64,000 bases of DNA, taken from positions 3,906,001 to 3,970,000 of the forward strand of contig NZ_JAFBBY010000001.1 of NCBI RefSeq assembly GCF_016907515.1, read 5' to 3'. Positions 17,667 to 26,390 of this stretch are shown piece by piece (the stretch's first letter is position 1; each line of letters begins with the position of its first letter). Both the position numbers and the translations under genes were made by a program. The stretch is from Nocardioides nitrophenolicus (GTDB taxonomy: Bacteria > Actinomycetota > Actinomycetes > Propionibacteriales > Nocardioidaceae). The notes beneath the pieces were generated by a model, which had not been told where the DNA came from, ran no database searches, and saw only the letters and a program-made list of their open reading frames with translations.

Positions 17667-19000
17667 GCACCGCGACGAACGCCCTGGCCCTGCGCAGCCT
17701 GCGCCACCGCCCGCGCGCCGCGGTCGCGACCTTCCTCGCGGTCCTGCTCGGCACCCTGCTGATCGGCTCCTTCGCCACCCTCGCCGAGTCGGCGGGCGCC
17801 GCCTCCGGCAGCGATGCCGACACCCTGGTCATCCTCGGCGCCGTCGTCGGCGGCTGGGGCGCCGTGATCGTGCTGTTCTCGGTCGCCTCGACGGTCGGCA
17901 TCACCACGACGCAGCGCGCCACGGAGATCGGGCTGCTGCGCACCATCGGCGCCACGCCCCGGCAGGCGCGGCGGCTGATCGCCCGGGAGACCGGCGCCGT
18001 CGCCGTCACCGCCGCCATGGCCGGTGCCCTCCTCGCGGCGCTCTCCGGCCGGGCGCTCTTCGGGCTGATCCGCTCGGGCGGACTGGTCTCCGAGCGCACC
18101 CGGTACGACGGCGGGCCGGCCGCGGTCGCCGGCGCCGCCCTCCTCGTCCTCGCCGTCTCGGCGCTGGCCGCCGCGGTCGCGGCGCGGCGGGCGACCCGTG
18201 GCCCCGCCGGCATCGTGGCCCGCGCGAGCGCGAGCGAGCAGGGCCGGATGCGCTGGTGGCGGGTCGCGATCGCGCTGCTGCTCGTCGGCTACGGCCTGGC
18301 GATGGCGGTCATCACCATCACCGTCACCGCCCACGACGCCGACCCGTACGCCGCGATGTCCACCAGCGGCTCCAGCTCGATCCTGGTCGGCGTCGGCCTG
18401 GCCGTGCTCGCGCCGGTCCTGCTGCGCTGGGGCGCCGCACCGGTGCGGCTGCTGGCGGGCTCGTCCGCGACGGCCCACCTGGCGTCCTACAACACCGCGC
18501 GGCGGGCGCACCTGCTCTCCGGGGTGCTCGCCCCGGTGGTGGTGCTCACCTCCGCCGCCGTCGGCACCCTGATGCTGGTCGACATCGACCGGCGCACCCT
18601 GCCCGGCGGCAACGCCGACAGCGACACGATCACCCTGCTCAACAACGTCGTGGTCGGGATGGTGTCGCTGTTCGCGGCGATCATGGTGGTCAACGCCTTC
18701 GTGGCGACCATCGCCCATCGGCGCGAGGAGCTGCACCGGCTCCGCCTCCTCGGCGCCACGCCGCGCCAGGTCCGCGGCTCGGTGGTCGCCGAGGCGGGCG
18801 TGGTCGCGGCCGTCGGCGTGGTCCTCGGCACCCTGGCCGCGCTCACCACGGTCGTCCCGTTCGCGGTGGCCCGGCACGAGGGCGTCGTCCCCGACGGTGG
18901 GCTGTGGCTGGCGCCGGTCGTGATCGCCGCGATCGTGGCGCTGACGCTCGGATCGGCGCGTGGTGCGGTGCGGTCCGCGGCCCGAGAGCTCGCGCGATGA
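17663..19000 (+). CDS. FtsX/MacB-type ABC transporter permease
   Basis: 445 residues. Two FtsX-like membrane units, each containing a conserved cytoplasmic turn (TEIGLLRTIGATPRQARRLI and EELHRLRLLGATPRQVRGSV), with about eight helices. The first extracytoplasmic segment is short, unlike MacB, so this resembles BceB/Streptomyces-type duplicated FtsX permeases for peptides or lipids. GTG overlaps the ATPase stop; its own stop overlaps the kinase start (ATGA). Confidence 0.92.
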   Translation: MSTATNALALRSLRHRPRAAVATFLAVLLGTLLIGSFATLAESAGAASGSDADTLVILGAVVGGWGAVIVLFSVASTVGITTTQRATEIGLLRTIGATPRQARRLIARETGAVAVTAAMAGALLAALSGRALFGLIRSGGLVSERTRYDGGPAAVAGAALLVLAVSALAAAVAARRATRGPAGIVARASASEQGRMRWWRVAIALLLVGYGLAMAVITITVTAHDADPYAAMSTSGSSSILVGVGLAVLAPVLLRWGAAPVRLLAGSSATAHLASYNTARRAHLLSGVLAPVVVLTSAAVGTLMLVDIDRRTLPGGNADSDTITLLNNVVVGMVSLFAAIMVVNAFVATIAHRREELHRLRLLGATPRQVRGSVVAEAGVVAAVGVVLGTLAALTTVVPFAVARHEGVVPDGGLWLAPVVIAAIVALTLGSARGAVRSAARELAR

Positions 19001-20238
19001 CAGACTTGGCCACGATGGACGTGCTGGCTCCGATCCGACCGCTGCCCGTGACGCCGGTCGACGAGGCCGGGCTGCGGGAGCGGCTGCGGCTGAGCCTGGT
19101 GGCCGCCGCGTACGCCGTCTCCTTCGTCCCCGGGCTGCTGCTCGCCATCCTCAGCCTGCTCTGCATCCCGCTCGGCCTCGCCGGCGTCGGCTTCCTGCTG
19201 GCGCTCGGCGTGGTGCCGGCGACCGCGGCGCTGACCGGCGTGCACCGCCGCTCCAGCGGCCGGCTGCTGGGGGAGGACATCGCGGCGTCGTACGCGCCGG
19301 GCCGGGGCGTGGCCCTGGTCCGGCCGGCGTACTGGCTGCGCGACCCGGCCCGGTGGCGCGACTTCGGCTTCCTCTGCTTCGCCGCGACCGGTGGCTTCGT
19401 GCTGTCCGCGCTGCCGGTGCTGCTGCTGACCACGCCGATCACCTGGCTGATCCTGGCCTTCACCGCCGGCGACTGGGCCTGGGTGCTGCTGTTCGTGTTC
19501 AGCGGGCCGCTGCTGCTGGCGTGGTGGGTGACCGTGGAGCCGCTGGTCCGGGCCCGGGCGCGCGCCGAGCGGGCCATCCTCGGCCACGACCGGGTCGCCG
19601 AGCTCGAGGAGCGGGTGGGGCAGGTCGAGGAGTCCCGAGCCGAGACGCTGGACCACTCCGCCGCCGAGGTGCGCCGGATCGAGCGCGACCTCCACGACGG
19701 CGCCCAGGCCCGGATCGCCTCGGTCGGGATGAGCGTCGGGCTCGCCGAGAAGTTGCTCCAGACCGACCCGGAGGCCGCGGCCGCCCTGTTGCGCGAGGCC
19801 CGCGAGACCACGATGGACGCGCTCGACGACCTGCGCTCCGTGGTCCGCGGCATCCACCCGCCCGTGCTCGCCGACCGCGGCCTGGCCGGTGCGGTCGAGG
19901 CGCTGGCGGTCGCCCTGCCCGTCCCCGTGGCGGTGGCGGTCGAGCTGCCTCGGCTGCCCGCGCCGGTCGAGTCCGCCGCCTACTTCGCCGTCGCCGAGTG
20001 CCTCGCCAACACGGTCAAGCACGCCGCGGCGAGCCGGGCCTGGGTGACCGGCACGTACGTCGACGGCCGGCTCCGCCTGGTCGCCGGCGACGACGGCCGC
20101 GGTGGCGCCGACGCCGCGGGGTCGGGGCTGGCCGGTGTCGCGCGCCGACTCGCCGCCTTCGACGGCACCCTGGCCGTCGACAGTCCCGACGGCGGACCGA
20201 CCACGGTCCGGATGGAGGTGCCGTGCCTGCCGCTGTGA
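18997..20238 (+). CDS. sensor histidine kinase, NarL/DesK type (HisKA_3) with sensor membrane domain
   Basis: 413 residues. N-terminal putative sensor domain with four hydrophobic helices (residues 25-180), a coiled linker (AELEERVGQVEESRAE), HisKA_3 box RIERDLHDGAQARIASVGM with the phospho-His, then an HATPase with AECLANTVKHAAAS and GSGLAGVARRL. Such kinases control ABC transporters linked to them. Four-base overlaps with both neighbours. Confidence 0.92.
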   Translation: MTDLATMDVLAPIRPLPVTPVDEAGLRERLRLSLVAAAYAVSFVPGLLLAILSLLCIPLGLAGVGFLLALGVVPATAALTGVHRRSSGRLLGEDIAASYAPGRGVALVRPAYWLRDPARWRDFGFLCFAATGGFVLSALPVLLLTTPITWLILAFTAGDWAWVLLFVFSGPLLLAWWVTVEPLVRARARAERAILGHDRVAELEERVGQVEESRAETLDHSAAEVRRIERDLHDGAQARIASVGMSVGLAEKLLQTDPEAAAALLREARETTMDALDDLRSVVRGIHPPVLADRGLAGAVEALAVALPVPVAVAVELPRLPAPVESAAYFAVAECLANTVKHAAASRAWVTGTYVDGRLRLVAGDDGRGGADAAGSGLAGVARRLAAFDGTLAVDSPDGGPTTVRMEVPCLPL

Positions 20239-20891
20239 CGCAGCCACCCCTGCGCGCCGTGCTCGCCGAGGACCAGGCCCTACTGCGCGTCGGCCTGACC
20301 CGGATCCTGGAGTCCGGTGGGATCCAGGTGGTCGAGGCGGTCGACAACGCGCCCTCGCTGGCCCGGGCGCTGAGCCGCGACGACATCGACATCGCGGTGG
20401 TCGACGTACGTCTCCCGCCGACGCACACCACCGAGGGCCTGGAGGCGGCCACGGCGGTGCGCACGACCCGGCGGGCGTTCCCGGTGCTGGTGCTCAGCCA
20501 GTGGGTGGAGCCGCTCTACGCACGCGACCTGCTGGCCGGTGGCGAGGGCGCGATCGGCTACCTGCTCAAGGACCGGGTCGCCGACGTCGACGGCTTCCTC
20601 GCGGCGGTCCACCAGGTCGCCTCCGGCGGCACCGTGCTCGACCCGGAGGTGGTCGCCGCGCTGGTCTCGGCGCGGTCCCGGCCCCTGGACCGGCTCACCG
20701 AGCGGGAGCGGGAGGTGCTCACCCTGATGGGCGAAGGGCGCTCCAACGCGGCGATCGCGGCGCGGATGGTGGTCACCGAGAAGGCCGTCGGCAAGCACAT
20801 CAACAACATCTTCACCAAGCTCGACCTGCCCCAGGCCTCCGACGACAACCGGCGGGTACTGGCGGTGCTGGCCTGGCTGGACGGGCGGTAG
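20235..20891 (+). CDS. NarL/LuxR-family response regulator
   Basis: 218 residues. Receiver domain with VLAEDQALLR, Asp in VVDVRLPP and Lys in YLLKDRV; LuxR-type helix-turn-helix LTEREREVLTLMGEGRSNAAIAARM at the C-terminus. GTG at 20235 overlaps the kinase stop; an in-frame GTG at 20223 would add four residues. It probably controls its own ABC transporter operon. Confidence 0.93.
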   Translation: MTQPPLRAVLAEDQALLRVGLTRILESGGIQVVEAVDNAPSLARALSRDDIDIAVVDVRLPPTHTTEGLEAATAVRTTRRAFPVLVLSQWVEPLYARDLLAGGEGAIGYLLKDRVADVDGFLAAVHQVASGGTVLDPEVVAALVSARSRPLDRLTEREREVLTLMGEGRSNAAIAARMVVTEKAVGKHINNIFTKLDLPQASDDNRRVLAVLAWLDGR

Positions 20892-20949
20892 GGCGCCTCC
20901 CCGCCGCACCGTGGCCGGTTCCGTCGAGAGTGCGGCCTAGGGTGTTCCC

Positions 20950-22440
20950 GTGACCGACCTGACCGTGATCGTCCTCGCCGCCGGCGGCGGCACCCGCATG
21001 AAGTCGAAGACGCCGAAGGTCCTCCACCGCATCGCGGGGCGCTCGATGATCGAGCATGTGCTGACGGCCGTCGGCGCCCTCGATCCGGTCCGGCTGATCA
21101 CCGTGGTCGGTCACCAGCGCGAGCTGGTCGCGCCCCACGTCAGCCAGCTGCGTCCCGACGCGGTGCTCGCCGTGCAGGAGGAGCAGCTCGGCACGGGCCA
21201 CGCCGTGCGGATCGCGCTCGAGGCGCTCGCCGGCGCGCCGACCGACGGCGTCGTGCTGGTCGCCAACGGCGACACGCCGCTGCTCGAGGCGGCGACGCTG
21301 CGGGAGTTCGCGGCGGCCCACCGAGCGGCCCGGGCCGCGGTCAGCATCCTCAGCGGCATCGTCGAGAAGCCGGCCGGCTACGGCCGGATCGTCCGCGACG
21401 ACGCCGGGGTGGTCCAGGCGATCGTCGAGGAGAAGGACGCCACCGACGACCAGCGCGCCATCACCGAGATCAACTCCGGCATCCTCGCCTTCGACGCCGC
21501 CTTCCTCGCCGACGCCATCGCCCGGATCGGCAACGACAACGCCAAGGGCGAGTACTACCTCACCGACGCGATCGGGCTGGCCCGCGACGCCGACCTGGTC
21601 GTCACCGCGCACCCCATCGACGACGCCCTGCAGACCGAGGGCGCCAACGACCGCGCCCAGCTCGCCGACCTCGGCCGCGAGCTCAACCGGCGCATCGTCA
21701 CCCGCTGGATGCGCGACGGCGTCACCGTCATGGACCCGGCGACCACCTGGATCGACGCCGACGTCGTGCTGGCGCCCGACGTGACGATCCTGCCCGGGGT
21801 CCAGCTGCTCGGCGCGACCGTGGTCGCCGAGGACGCGGTGATCGGACCCGACACCACGCTCGAGGACTGCGAGATCGGGGCGGGGGCGCGCGTCGTACGG
21901 ACCCACGGACAGCTCGCCGTCATCGGCGCCGGCGCGTCGGTGGGGCCGTTCGCCTACCTGCGGCCCGGCACCCTGCTCGGCGCCGACGGCAAGATCGGCG
22001 CCTTCGTCGAGACCAAGAACGCCCGGATCGGCGACGGGGCGAAGGTGCCCCACCTGTCGTACGTCGGCGACGCCGAGATCGGGGAGGGCACCAACATCGG
22101 CGCCGGCACGATCTTCGCCAACTACGACGGCGTCGCCAAGCACCGCACCGTCGTCGGCAGGCACGCCAAGACCGGCTCCAACAACACCTTCGTCGCGCCG
22201 GTCACCATCGGCGACGGCGCCTCCACCGGCGGCGGCACCGTCGTCCGACGGGACGTGCCGGCGGGCGCCCTCGCGGTCAGCACCTCCCCCCAGCGCAATC
22301 TCGAGGGCTGGGTGCTGTCGCGCCGCGCCGGCACGGCCCAGGGCGACGCCGCGGCGGCCGCTGTGGCGGCGGCCACGGGTGAACAGTCCGAAAACGGACC
22401 CGGACTTGGGGACGACCCCGCCGAGCGGGCAGAATCGTAG
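20950..22440 (+). CDS. glmU: bifunctional N-acetylglucosamine-1-phosphate uridyltransferase / glucosamine-1-phosphate acetyltransferase
   Basis: 496 residues. Makes UDP-GlcNAc for peptidoglycan. The uridyltransferase domain begins with LAAGGGTRMKSKTPKVLH and contains QLGTGHAV and NGDTPLL. The left-handed beta-helix (about 265-450) carries the acetyltransferase site with the K-A-R-I-G and SYVGDAEIGEGTNIGAG turns. The C-tail is Ala-rich and longer than needed. TAGGGT (20938-20943) ends 6 nt before the GTG, so it is probably leaderless. Followed by prs, a common pairing. Confidence 0.97.
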   Translation: MTDLTVIVLAAGGGTRMKSKTPKVLHRIAGRSMIEHVLTAVGALDPVRLITVVGHQRELVAPHVSQLRPDAVLAVQEEQLGTGHAVRIALEALAGAPTDGVVLVANGDTPLLEAATLREFAAAHRAARAAVSILSGIVEKPAGYGRIVRDDAGVVQAIVEEKDATDDQRAITEINSGILAFDAAFLADAIARIGNDNAKGEYYLTDAIGLARDADLVVTAHPIDDALQTEGANDRAQLADLGRELNRRIVTRWMRDGVTVMDPATTWIDADVVLAPDVTILPGVQLLGATVVAEDAVIGPDTTLEDCEIGAGARVVRTHGQLAVIGAGASVGPFAYLRPGTLLGADGKIGAFVETKNARIGDGAKVPHLSYVGDAEIGEGTNIGAGTIFANYDGVAKHRTVVGRHAKTGSNNTFVAPVTIGDGASTGGGTVVRRDVPAGALAVSTSPQRNLEGWVLSRRAGTAQGDAAAAAVAAATGEQSENGPGLGDDPAERAES

Positions 22441-22474
22441 TCACCACCTTCGGCGACCAGGGGGAGTCACGCGC

Positions 22475-23455
22475 GTGAGCGGTCTGAAGCGGACGACCGA
22501 GAAGAACCTGATGGTCTTCTCCGGACGGGCACACCCCGAGCTGGCCGACGAGGTCGCTCAGATCCTCGACCAGGACCTGGTCCCCACCTCGGCCTACGAG
22601 TTCGCCAACGGGGAGATCTACGTCCGCTACGAGGAGTCGGTGCGCGGCTGCGACGCCTTCGTGATCCAGAGCCACACCACTCCGATCAACGAGTGGATCA
22701 TGGAGCACCTGATCATGGTCGACGCGCTCAAGCGCGCCTCCGCCAAACGGATCACCGTGGTCATGCCGTTCTGGGGCTACAGCCGCCAGGACAAGAAGCA
22801 CCGCGGTCGCGAGCCGATCTCCGCCCGGCTGATGGCCGACCTGTTCAAGACCGCCGGCGCCGACCGGATCATCACCGTCGACCTGCACGCCGACCAGCTC
22901 CAGGGCTTCTTCGACGGCCCCGTCGACCACCTGATGGCACTCCCGGTCCTCACCGACTACATCAAGGAGAAGTACGGCGACCAGCCGCTCGCCGTCGTCT
23001 CCCCGGACGCCGGCCGGATCAAGGTCGCCGAGCGCTGGTCGGCCCGCCTCGACGGCGCGCCGCTCGCCTTCATCCACAAGACCCGGCGCACCGACGTCGC
23101 CAACGAGGTCGTCGCCAACCGCGTCGTCGGCGACGTCAAGGGCCGCATGTGCGTGCTCACCGACGACATGATCGACACCGGCGGCACCATCGTGAAGGCC
23201 GCCGAGGCGCTGATGGCCGAGGGCGCCGCCGGCGTCATCATCGCCGCCACCCACGCGATCCTGTCCGACCCCGCCGTCGACCGGCTGAAGAACTGCTCGG
23301 CCACCGAGGTCGTCATCACCAACACGCTGCCCGTCGCCCCGGAGAAGCAGTTCGACAAGCTCACCACGCTGTCGATCGCACCGCTCGTGGCCCGGGCGAT
23401 CCGCGAGGTGTTCGAGGACGGCTCGGTGACGTCGATGTTCGACGGCCACGCGTGA
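22475..23455 (+). CDS. prs: ribose-phosphate pyrophosphokinase
   Basis: 326 residues. Makes PRPP from ribose 5-phosphate and ATP for nucleotide, His and Trp synthesis. N-terminal FANGEIYVRYEESVRG; the ATP-site loop FWGYSRQDKKHRGREPIS; the catalytic VDLHADQLQGFFD; and the PRPP loop TDDMIDTGGTI (about 229-239). GTG at 22475 is chosen for its GGGGGAG ribosome binding site and for matching family length. glmU-prs order is conserved. Confidence 0.97.
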   Translation: MSGLKRTTEKNLMVFSGRAHPELADEVAQILDQDLVPTSAYEFANGEIYVRYEESVRGCDAFVIQSHTTPINEWIMEHLIMVDALKRASAKRITVVMPFWGYSRQDKKHRGREPISARLMADLFKTAGADRIITVDLHADQLQGFFDGPVDHLMALPVLTDYIKEKYGDQPLAVVSPDAGRIKVAERWSARLDGAPLAFIHKTRRTDVANEVVANRVVGDVKGRMCVLTDDMIDTGGTIVKAAEALMAEGAAGVIIAATHAILSDPAVDRLKNCSATEVVITNTLPVAPEKQFDKLTTLSIAPLVARAIREVFEDGSVTSMFDGHA

Positions 23456-23462
23456 GTTTGTC

Positions 23463-23752
23463 TGGCTCGCTTCGCTCGCATGTCGCGCGCGCTTTTGCGC
23501 GTTGCCTTCCTCCGCTCCGCTCGCTCCCTCGTTCCTCGGTCGCTCGCTGCGCTCCGTCCAGGCAACGCGGCGCGCGCGACGGGGCTCGGCCGAATGTCAT
23601 GCGCCTGCGAATGTCATTCAGCTGAATGTCGTCGGGCGCCCCGCGTGATCTGGACTGAGCGGAGCGAGCGACCGAGCGCTAGCGAGGAAGCGAGCGCAGC
23701 GAGGGAAGATCACGCGTCAAAAGGGCGCCCGACATGCGAGCGCAGCGAGCCA
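23463..23752. repeat. REP-like pair of inverted hairpin elements in a 350-bp gene-free gap
   Basis: Outer arms TGGCTCGCTTCGCTCGCATG (23463 on) and the complementary 23-mer ending at 23752 differ at one base. Inside lie two further hairpins: GTCGCGCGCGC..GCGTTGCCT with AGGCAACGCG..GCGCGAC, and GTCGGGCGCCC..CGTGATCT with AGATCACG..GGGCGCCCGAC. Their loops are themselves roughly reverse complements of each other (CGCTCGTTCCTCGG-like text). Between them is ATGTC-rich spacer with CATTCAGCTGAATG. No coding potential seen. Confidence 0.75.
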
Positions 23753-23807
23753 AAACCAACACCGTGAGTCCCTGACGCGGCGCACCAACCCCGCGCCAGT
23801 CCGACCC

Positions 23808-24980
23808 TCACGCCTCGTCGAGCCCCCGCACGAACGCGCCGAACCCGGGCAGCGTGAACCGCACCAGCCCGTGGCCGACGGGCTCGATCACGCCCTTCTC
23901 GATGAGCCGTTCCCGGGGCACGCTGATGGAGCGGGAGTCGACGCCCATGCCGGCGGCGATGGCCGCGCGCGTGACGTTGCCGTCGCCGGCGGCCGCCATC
24001 GCGGCGAGGAAGCGCTGTTCGAGCCGAGAGGCCGCGCCCCAGCGTGCGCGGTGCATGGCATCGAGCTGGTCGCGGGCGACGGGCAGTCCGCGCTTCACGT
24101 GGGTCAGGGTGAGGCGGGATCCGGCGGCGGGCGCGGCGGCGTCCCAGGTGGTGCTGCCGAGCAGCTGCAGGAGGTAGGGGTAGCCGCGGGACTCCGAGAC
24201 GATCGCCGTCAGGGCGCTGTCCGACCAGGCGACGTCCTCGGCCGCGGCCGGGTCGACCACGGCGGCCCGGGCGTCGACGTCGGAGAGGCGGTCGAGCGAG
24301 ACGAAGCTGCTGCGCTCGCCGAAGGTCGCGGCCCTGGTGAGCGCCTCCGGGGTGACGGGCAGGCCGGCCGCGACGGTGGCGAGCGGGTTGTCCGCGCGCT
24401 CGCCGTCGAGGTTCTGCAGCGTGTTGAGCAGGACCGCCATCTCGGCGGCGGAGGCGGTGTGGAGCTCGTCGATGAGCAGGAGGAGTCCGGCGCCCCGGCG
24501 GGTGCGCACCGAGGTCGCCGCCTCGTGGAGCAGGGACTCGAGCCCGGCGATCGCGGCGTGCGGCGGAGCGGCCGACTCCCTGCGGGACAGCTGGGCCTGC
24601 ACCTTGGCCCCGGGTACGCCGACCTCGAGGGTCAGGCGGTCCAGCTGTCCGCGCCAGCGTCCGCCGGCCGCGCCGGTGGGGACTGCGTCGGCCCGCTCGA
24701 GCGAGCGGGCGACACTCTCGGCGATGGCCGACAGGAGGGGCTGGTCGCGGGAGCTGGCCACCCACGCGGTGACGAACCCGGACTCGTTCGCCCGCTGCTG
24801 CGCCGCACGGAGCAGCGAGGTCTTGCCGATCCCGCGGGGCGCGTGGAAGACCAGTAGCGGGCCGCCGAGCTCGCCGTACGTCGCCACCCGGGCGAGCAGG
24901 CCCTCGATGCGGCGCATCTCCTCGACCCGTCCGGCGAGGATGCGGGGAACCTGACCGGGTGTGTAGGGATTGCTCGGCAT
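23808..24980 (-). CDS. AAA-family ATPase with C-terminal winged-helix-like domain
   Basis: 390 residues. Walker A APRGIGKTSLL (47-57), Walker B LLLLIDELH with Asp171-Glu172, arranged as in AAA_16/Orc1-like STAND-type ATPases. The last 90 residues (RWGAASRLEQRFLAAMAAAGDGNVTRAAIAAGMG, SRSISVPRERLIEKGVIEPVG) look like a winged helix. It may be a DNA-binding switch or initiator-like protein; no partner is adjacent. The ATG has a GGAGG ribosome binding site. The upstream region holds a large AT-rich dyad, so the gene is likely regulated. Confidence 0.8.
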   Translation of the reverse strand: MPSNPYTPGQVPRILAGRVEEMRRIEGLLARVATYGELGGPLLVFHAPRGIGKTSLLRAAQQRANESGFVTAWVASSRDQPLLSAIAESVARSLERADAVPTGAAGGRWRGQLDRLTLEVGVPGAKVQAQLSRRESAAPPHAAIAGLESLLHEAATSVRTRRGAGLLLLIDELHTASAAEMAVLLNTLQNLDGERADNPLATVAAGLPVTPEALTRAATFGERSSFVSLDRLSDVDARAAVVDPAAAEDVAWSDSALTAIVSESRGYPYLLQLLGSTTWDAAAPAAGSRLTLTHVKRGLPVARDQLDAMHRARWGAASRLEQRFLAAMAAAGDGNVTRAAIAAGMGVDSRSISVPRERLIEKGVIEPVGHGLVRFTLPGFGAFVRGLDEA

Positions 24981-24996
24981 GGCGCGCCTCCAGCTT

Positions 24997-25035
24997 GATA
25001 CCTCTTTATACTTCGCTGAAGTATAAGAAAGTATC
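24997..25035. promoter_or_regulatory. 39-bp AT-rich operator-like dyad before the AAA ATPase
   Basis: Core TATACTTCGCTGAAGTATA (25007-25025) is a perfect dyad with 3-bp centre. Outer GATAC (24997-25001) and GTATC (25031-25035) extend the symmetry to 18-bp arms with 15 of 18 matches around centre 25016. It includes TATA-rich -10-like sequences on both strands, standing out in GC-rich DNA. The binding protein is unknown. Confidence 0.65.
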
Positions 25036-25054
25036 GGAAGACGGGCGACTGCCG

Positions 25055-25690
25055 TCAGCGGCCGGCCGCGACCAGTGCCAGCCCCTCGCCGTCCACCAGG
25101 GCCGGGTCGGGCATGCGTCCGGAGGCGAGCATGAGCAGCTCCTGGACCGGTCCGGTGATGGTGGGGCCGGTGCCGCGGTCCCACGCGACGTCCGTGGCGA
25201 CCAGGCGGACGCTGCGGACCAGCCGCCCGGTCCCCATGAGGAACGCGAGGCGCCGGACCCGGTCCGCGGCGACGGCCGCCGCCTCCGGGGCCATGGCACG
25301 CCGCCGCCCGAGCGGCCGGACGATGTCCTGATGGTGCAGGAGGGCGTCGATCAGCGGCTCGACCGAGGTCGTCGTCGGCACGTGGTGGGTGCTGGTCGCG
25401 AAGCGCTCGAAGTCGCCGAGGATGCTCTCCCTCGTCTCGCGCGCGCCGAGCCGCTTGACCTCCCGGAAGATCATCGTGTTGTAGCCGCGGCCCAGGTTGC
25501 GCGCCATCATCCCCGGCATCGCACCCCAGCCGATCTGCGGCGTGGAGATCACGTGGGCGGCGACGTCGTGGACCGTCCAGCCGGGACAGAGCGTGTCGTG
25601 CGCCCAGTCGGCCGGGTCGAGCTCGGCCAGCGTGGCCGCGAGCGCGGCGCGCTCGGTGTGGATGTGCGCCCAGATCGCGGCCTTGTCCAT
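25055..25690 (-). CDS. maleylpyruvate isomerase N-terminal-like (DinB/MDMPI-fold) protein
   Basis: 211 residues from ATG 25690. Four-helix DinB-like fold with possible metal ligands in GWTVHDVAAHVIS and ALLHHQDIVRPLGR, as in TIGR03083-type actinobacterial proteins. Some relatives use mycothiol; the function of this one is unknown. GGGAG precedes the ATG. Divergent from a MarR gene 75 bp away, with a symmetric operator between them, so it is probably the MarR target. Confidence 0.82.
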   Translation of the reverse strand: MDKAAIWAHIHTERAALAATLAELDPADWAHDTLCPGWTVHDVAAHVISTPQIGWGAMPGMMARNLGRGYNTMIFREVKRLGARETRESILGDFERFATSTHHVPTTTSVEPLIDALLHHQDIVRPLGRRRAMAPEAAAVAADRVRRLAFLMGTGRLVRSVRLVATDVAWDRGTGPTITGPVQELLMLASGRMPDPALVDGEGLALVAAGR

Positions 25691-25705
25691 GTCGACTCCC
25701 GGATG

Positions 25706-25742
25706 GTCAGTCTCCCTGACTGATATAGTCAGTCTGTCTGAC
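25706..25742. promoter_or_regulatory. concentric MarR operator between divergent genes
   Basis: CTGACT-GATAT-AGTCAG (25716-25732) is a perfect dyad centred on 25724. GTCAG (25706-25710) and CTGAC (25738-25742) form a second dyad with exactly the same centre, spaced 5 nt on each side. This is the expected target of the adjacent MarR protein and covers the start regions of both genes. Confidence 0.7.
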
Positions 25743-25764
25743 CAGTTCGTCAAGGGGGAGCGCG

Positions 25765-26190
25765 ATGGCGCATCCGGCGCTGTTGATGTTCATCGGGGCG
25801 CGGTATGTCGAGCAGCGGGTCTCCGACGCCGTCGCCGCCGCGGGCTTCAGCGACCTCACGCCCGCCATGGCCCGGGTCGCCGCCCGGCTGAGCGAGGACG
25901 GCATCCGGGTGACCGAGCTGGCGGAGCAGTCGCGGATCACCAAGCAGAGCGCGAGCGTTCTCGTCGACCAGCTCGAGCGGGCGGCGTACGTCGACCGGGT
26001 GCCCGACCCCGCCGACGCCCGAGCCCGGCTCGTGGTGATCGCGCCGCGCGGCCGCGAGGTGCAGCGGGTCGCGCGGCGCGAGGAGCGGGCGATCGAGCGG
26101 GAGTGGACACGCCACCTCGGCCCCGAGCGGATGGCGGTCCTCAAGGAGGCGCTCGCCGACCTGCGCGAGATCACCGATCCCTACCAGTGA
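25765..26190 (+). CDS. MarR-family transcriptional regulator
   Basis: 141 residues. Winged-helix core TPAMARVAARLSEDGIRVTELAEQSRITKQSASVLVDQLERAAYVDRVPDPADARARLVVI with flanking dimerisation helices. ATG at 25765 has an AAGGGGGAG ribosome binding site. Likely autoregulates and represses the divergent DinB-like gene through the dyad at 25706-25742. Inducer unknown; no conserved Cys switch is seen. Confidence 0.9.
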   Translation: MAHPALLMFIGARYVEQRVSDAVAAAGFSDLTPAMARVAARLSEDGIRVTELAEQSRITKQSASVLVDQLERAAYVDRVPDPADARARLVVIAPRGREVQRVARREERAIEREWTRHLGPERMAVLKEALADLREITDPYQ

Positions 26191-26296
26191 CGATTTCGCC
26201 CGGACGCACCCGCGCGAGTAGTCTTCTCCGGTTGCCTCGGCGAGGGAGCACCCGCTTCTGTGACTCCGTGATCGACTGGGCCGGTCTGTCTCCATG

Positions 26297-26340
26297 ACGC
26301 CGCGCGCCCTGCCGGTCACCGGGTGAGGGAAGCGCGGCGT
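26297..26340 (+). terminator. hairpin in the leader of rplY
   Basis: ACGCCGCGC (26297-26305) pairs with GCGCGGCGT (26332-26340), with a smaller CCGGT/ACCGG stem inside, followed by a short T run (TTTC). Sits 50 nt before rplY. Either a terminator of upstream transcription or an attenuator for L25. The rest of the 200-bp gap from 26191 shows no gene. Confidence 0.4.
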
Positions 26341-26390
26341 TTCTCGTCTCCGAGCAGCCGCCACCACCACGCGACGATCAGGAGATCCCC

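Noticed and set aside
23463..23752. CRISPR array or insertion sequence in the repeat gap
   Set aside because: Repeats are inverted, not regularly spaced direct repeats, and no transposase or cas gene lies nearby.
23480..23767. Small frames in the gap after prs
   Set aside because: The sequence is explained by nested inverted repeats; no ribosome binding site or recognisable protein.
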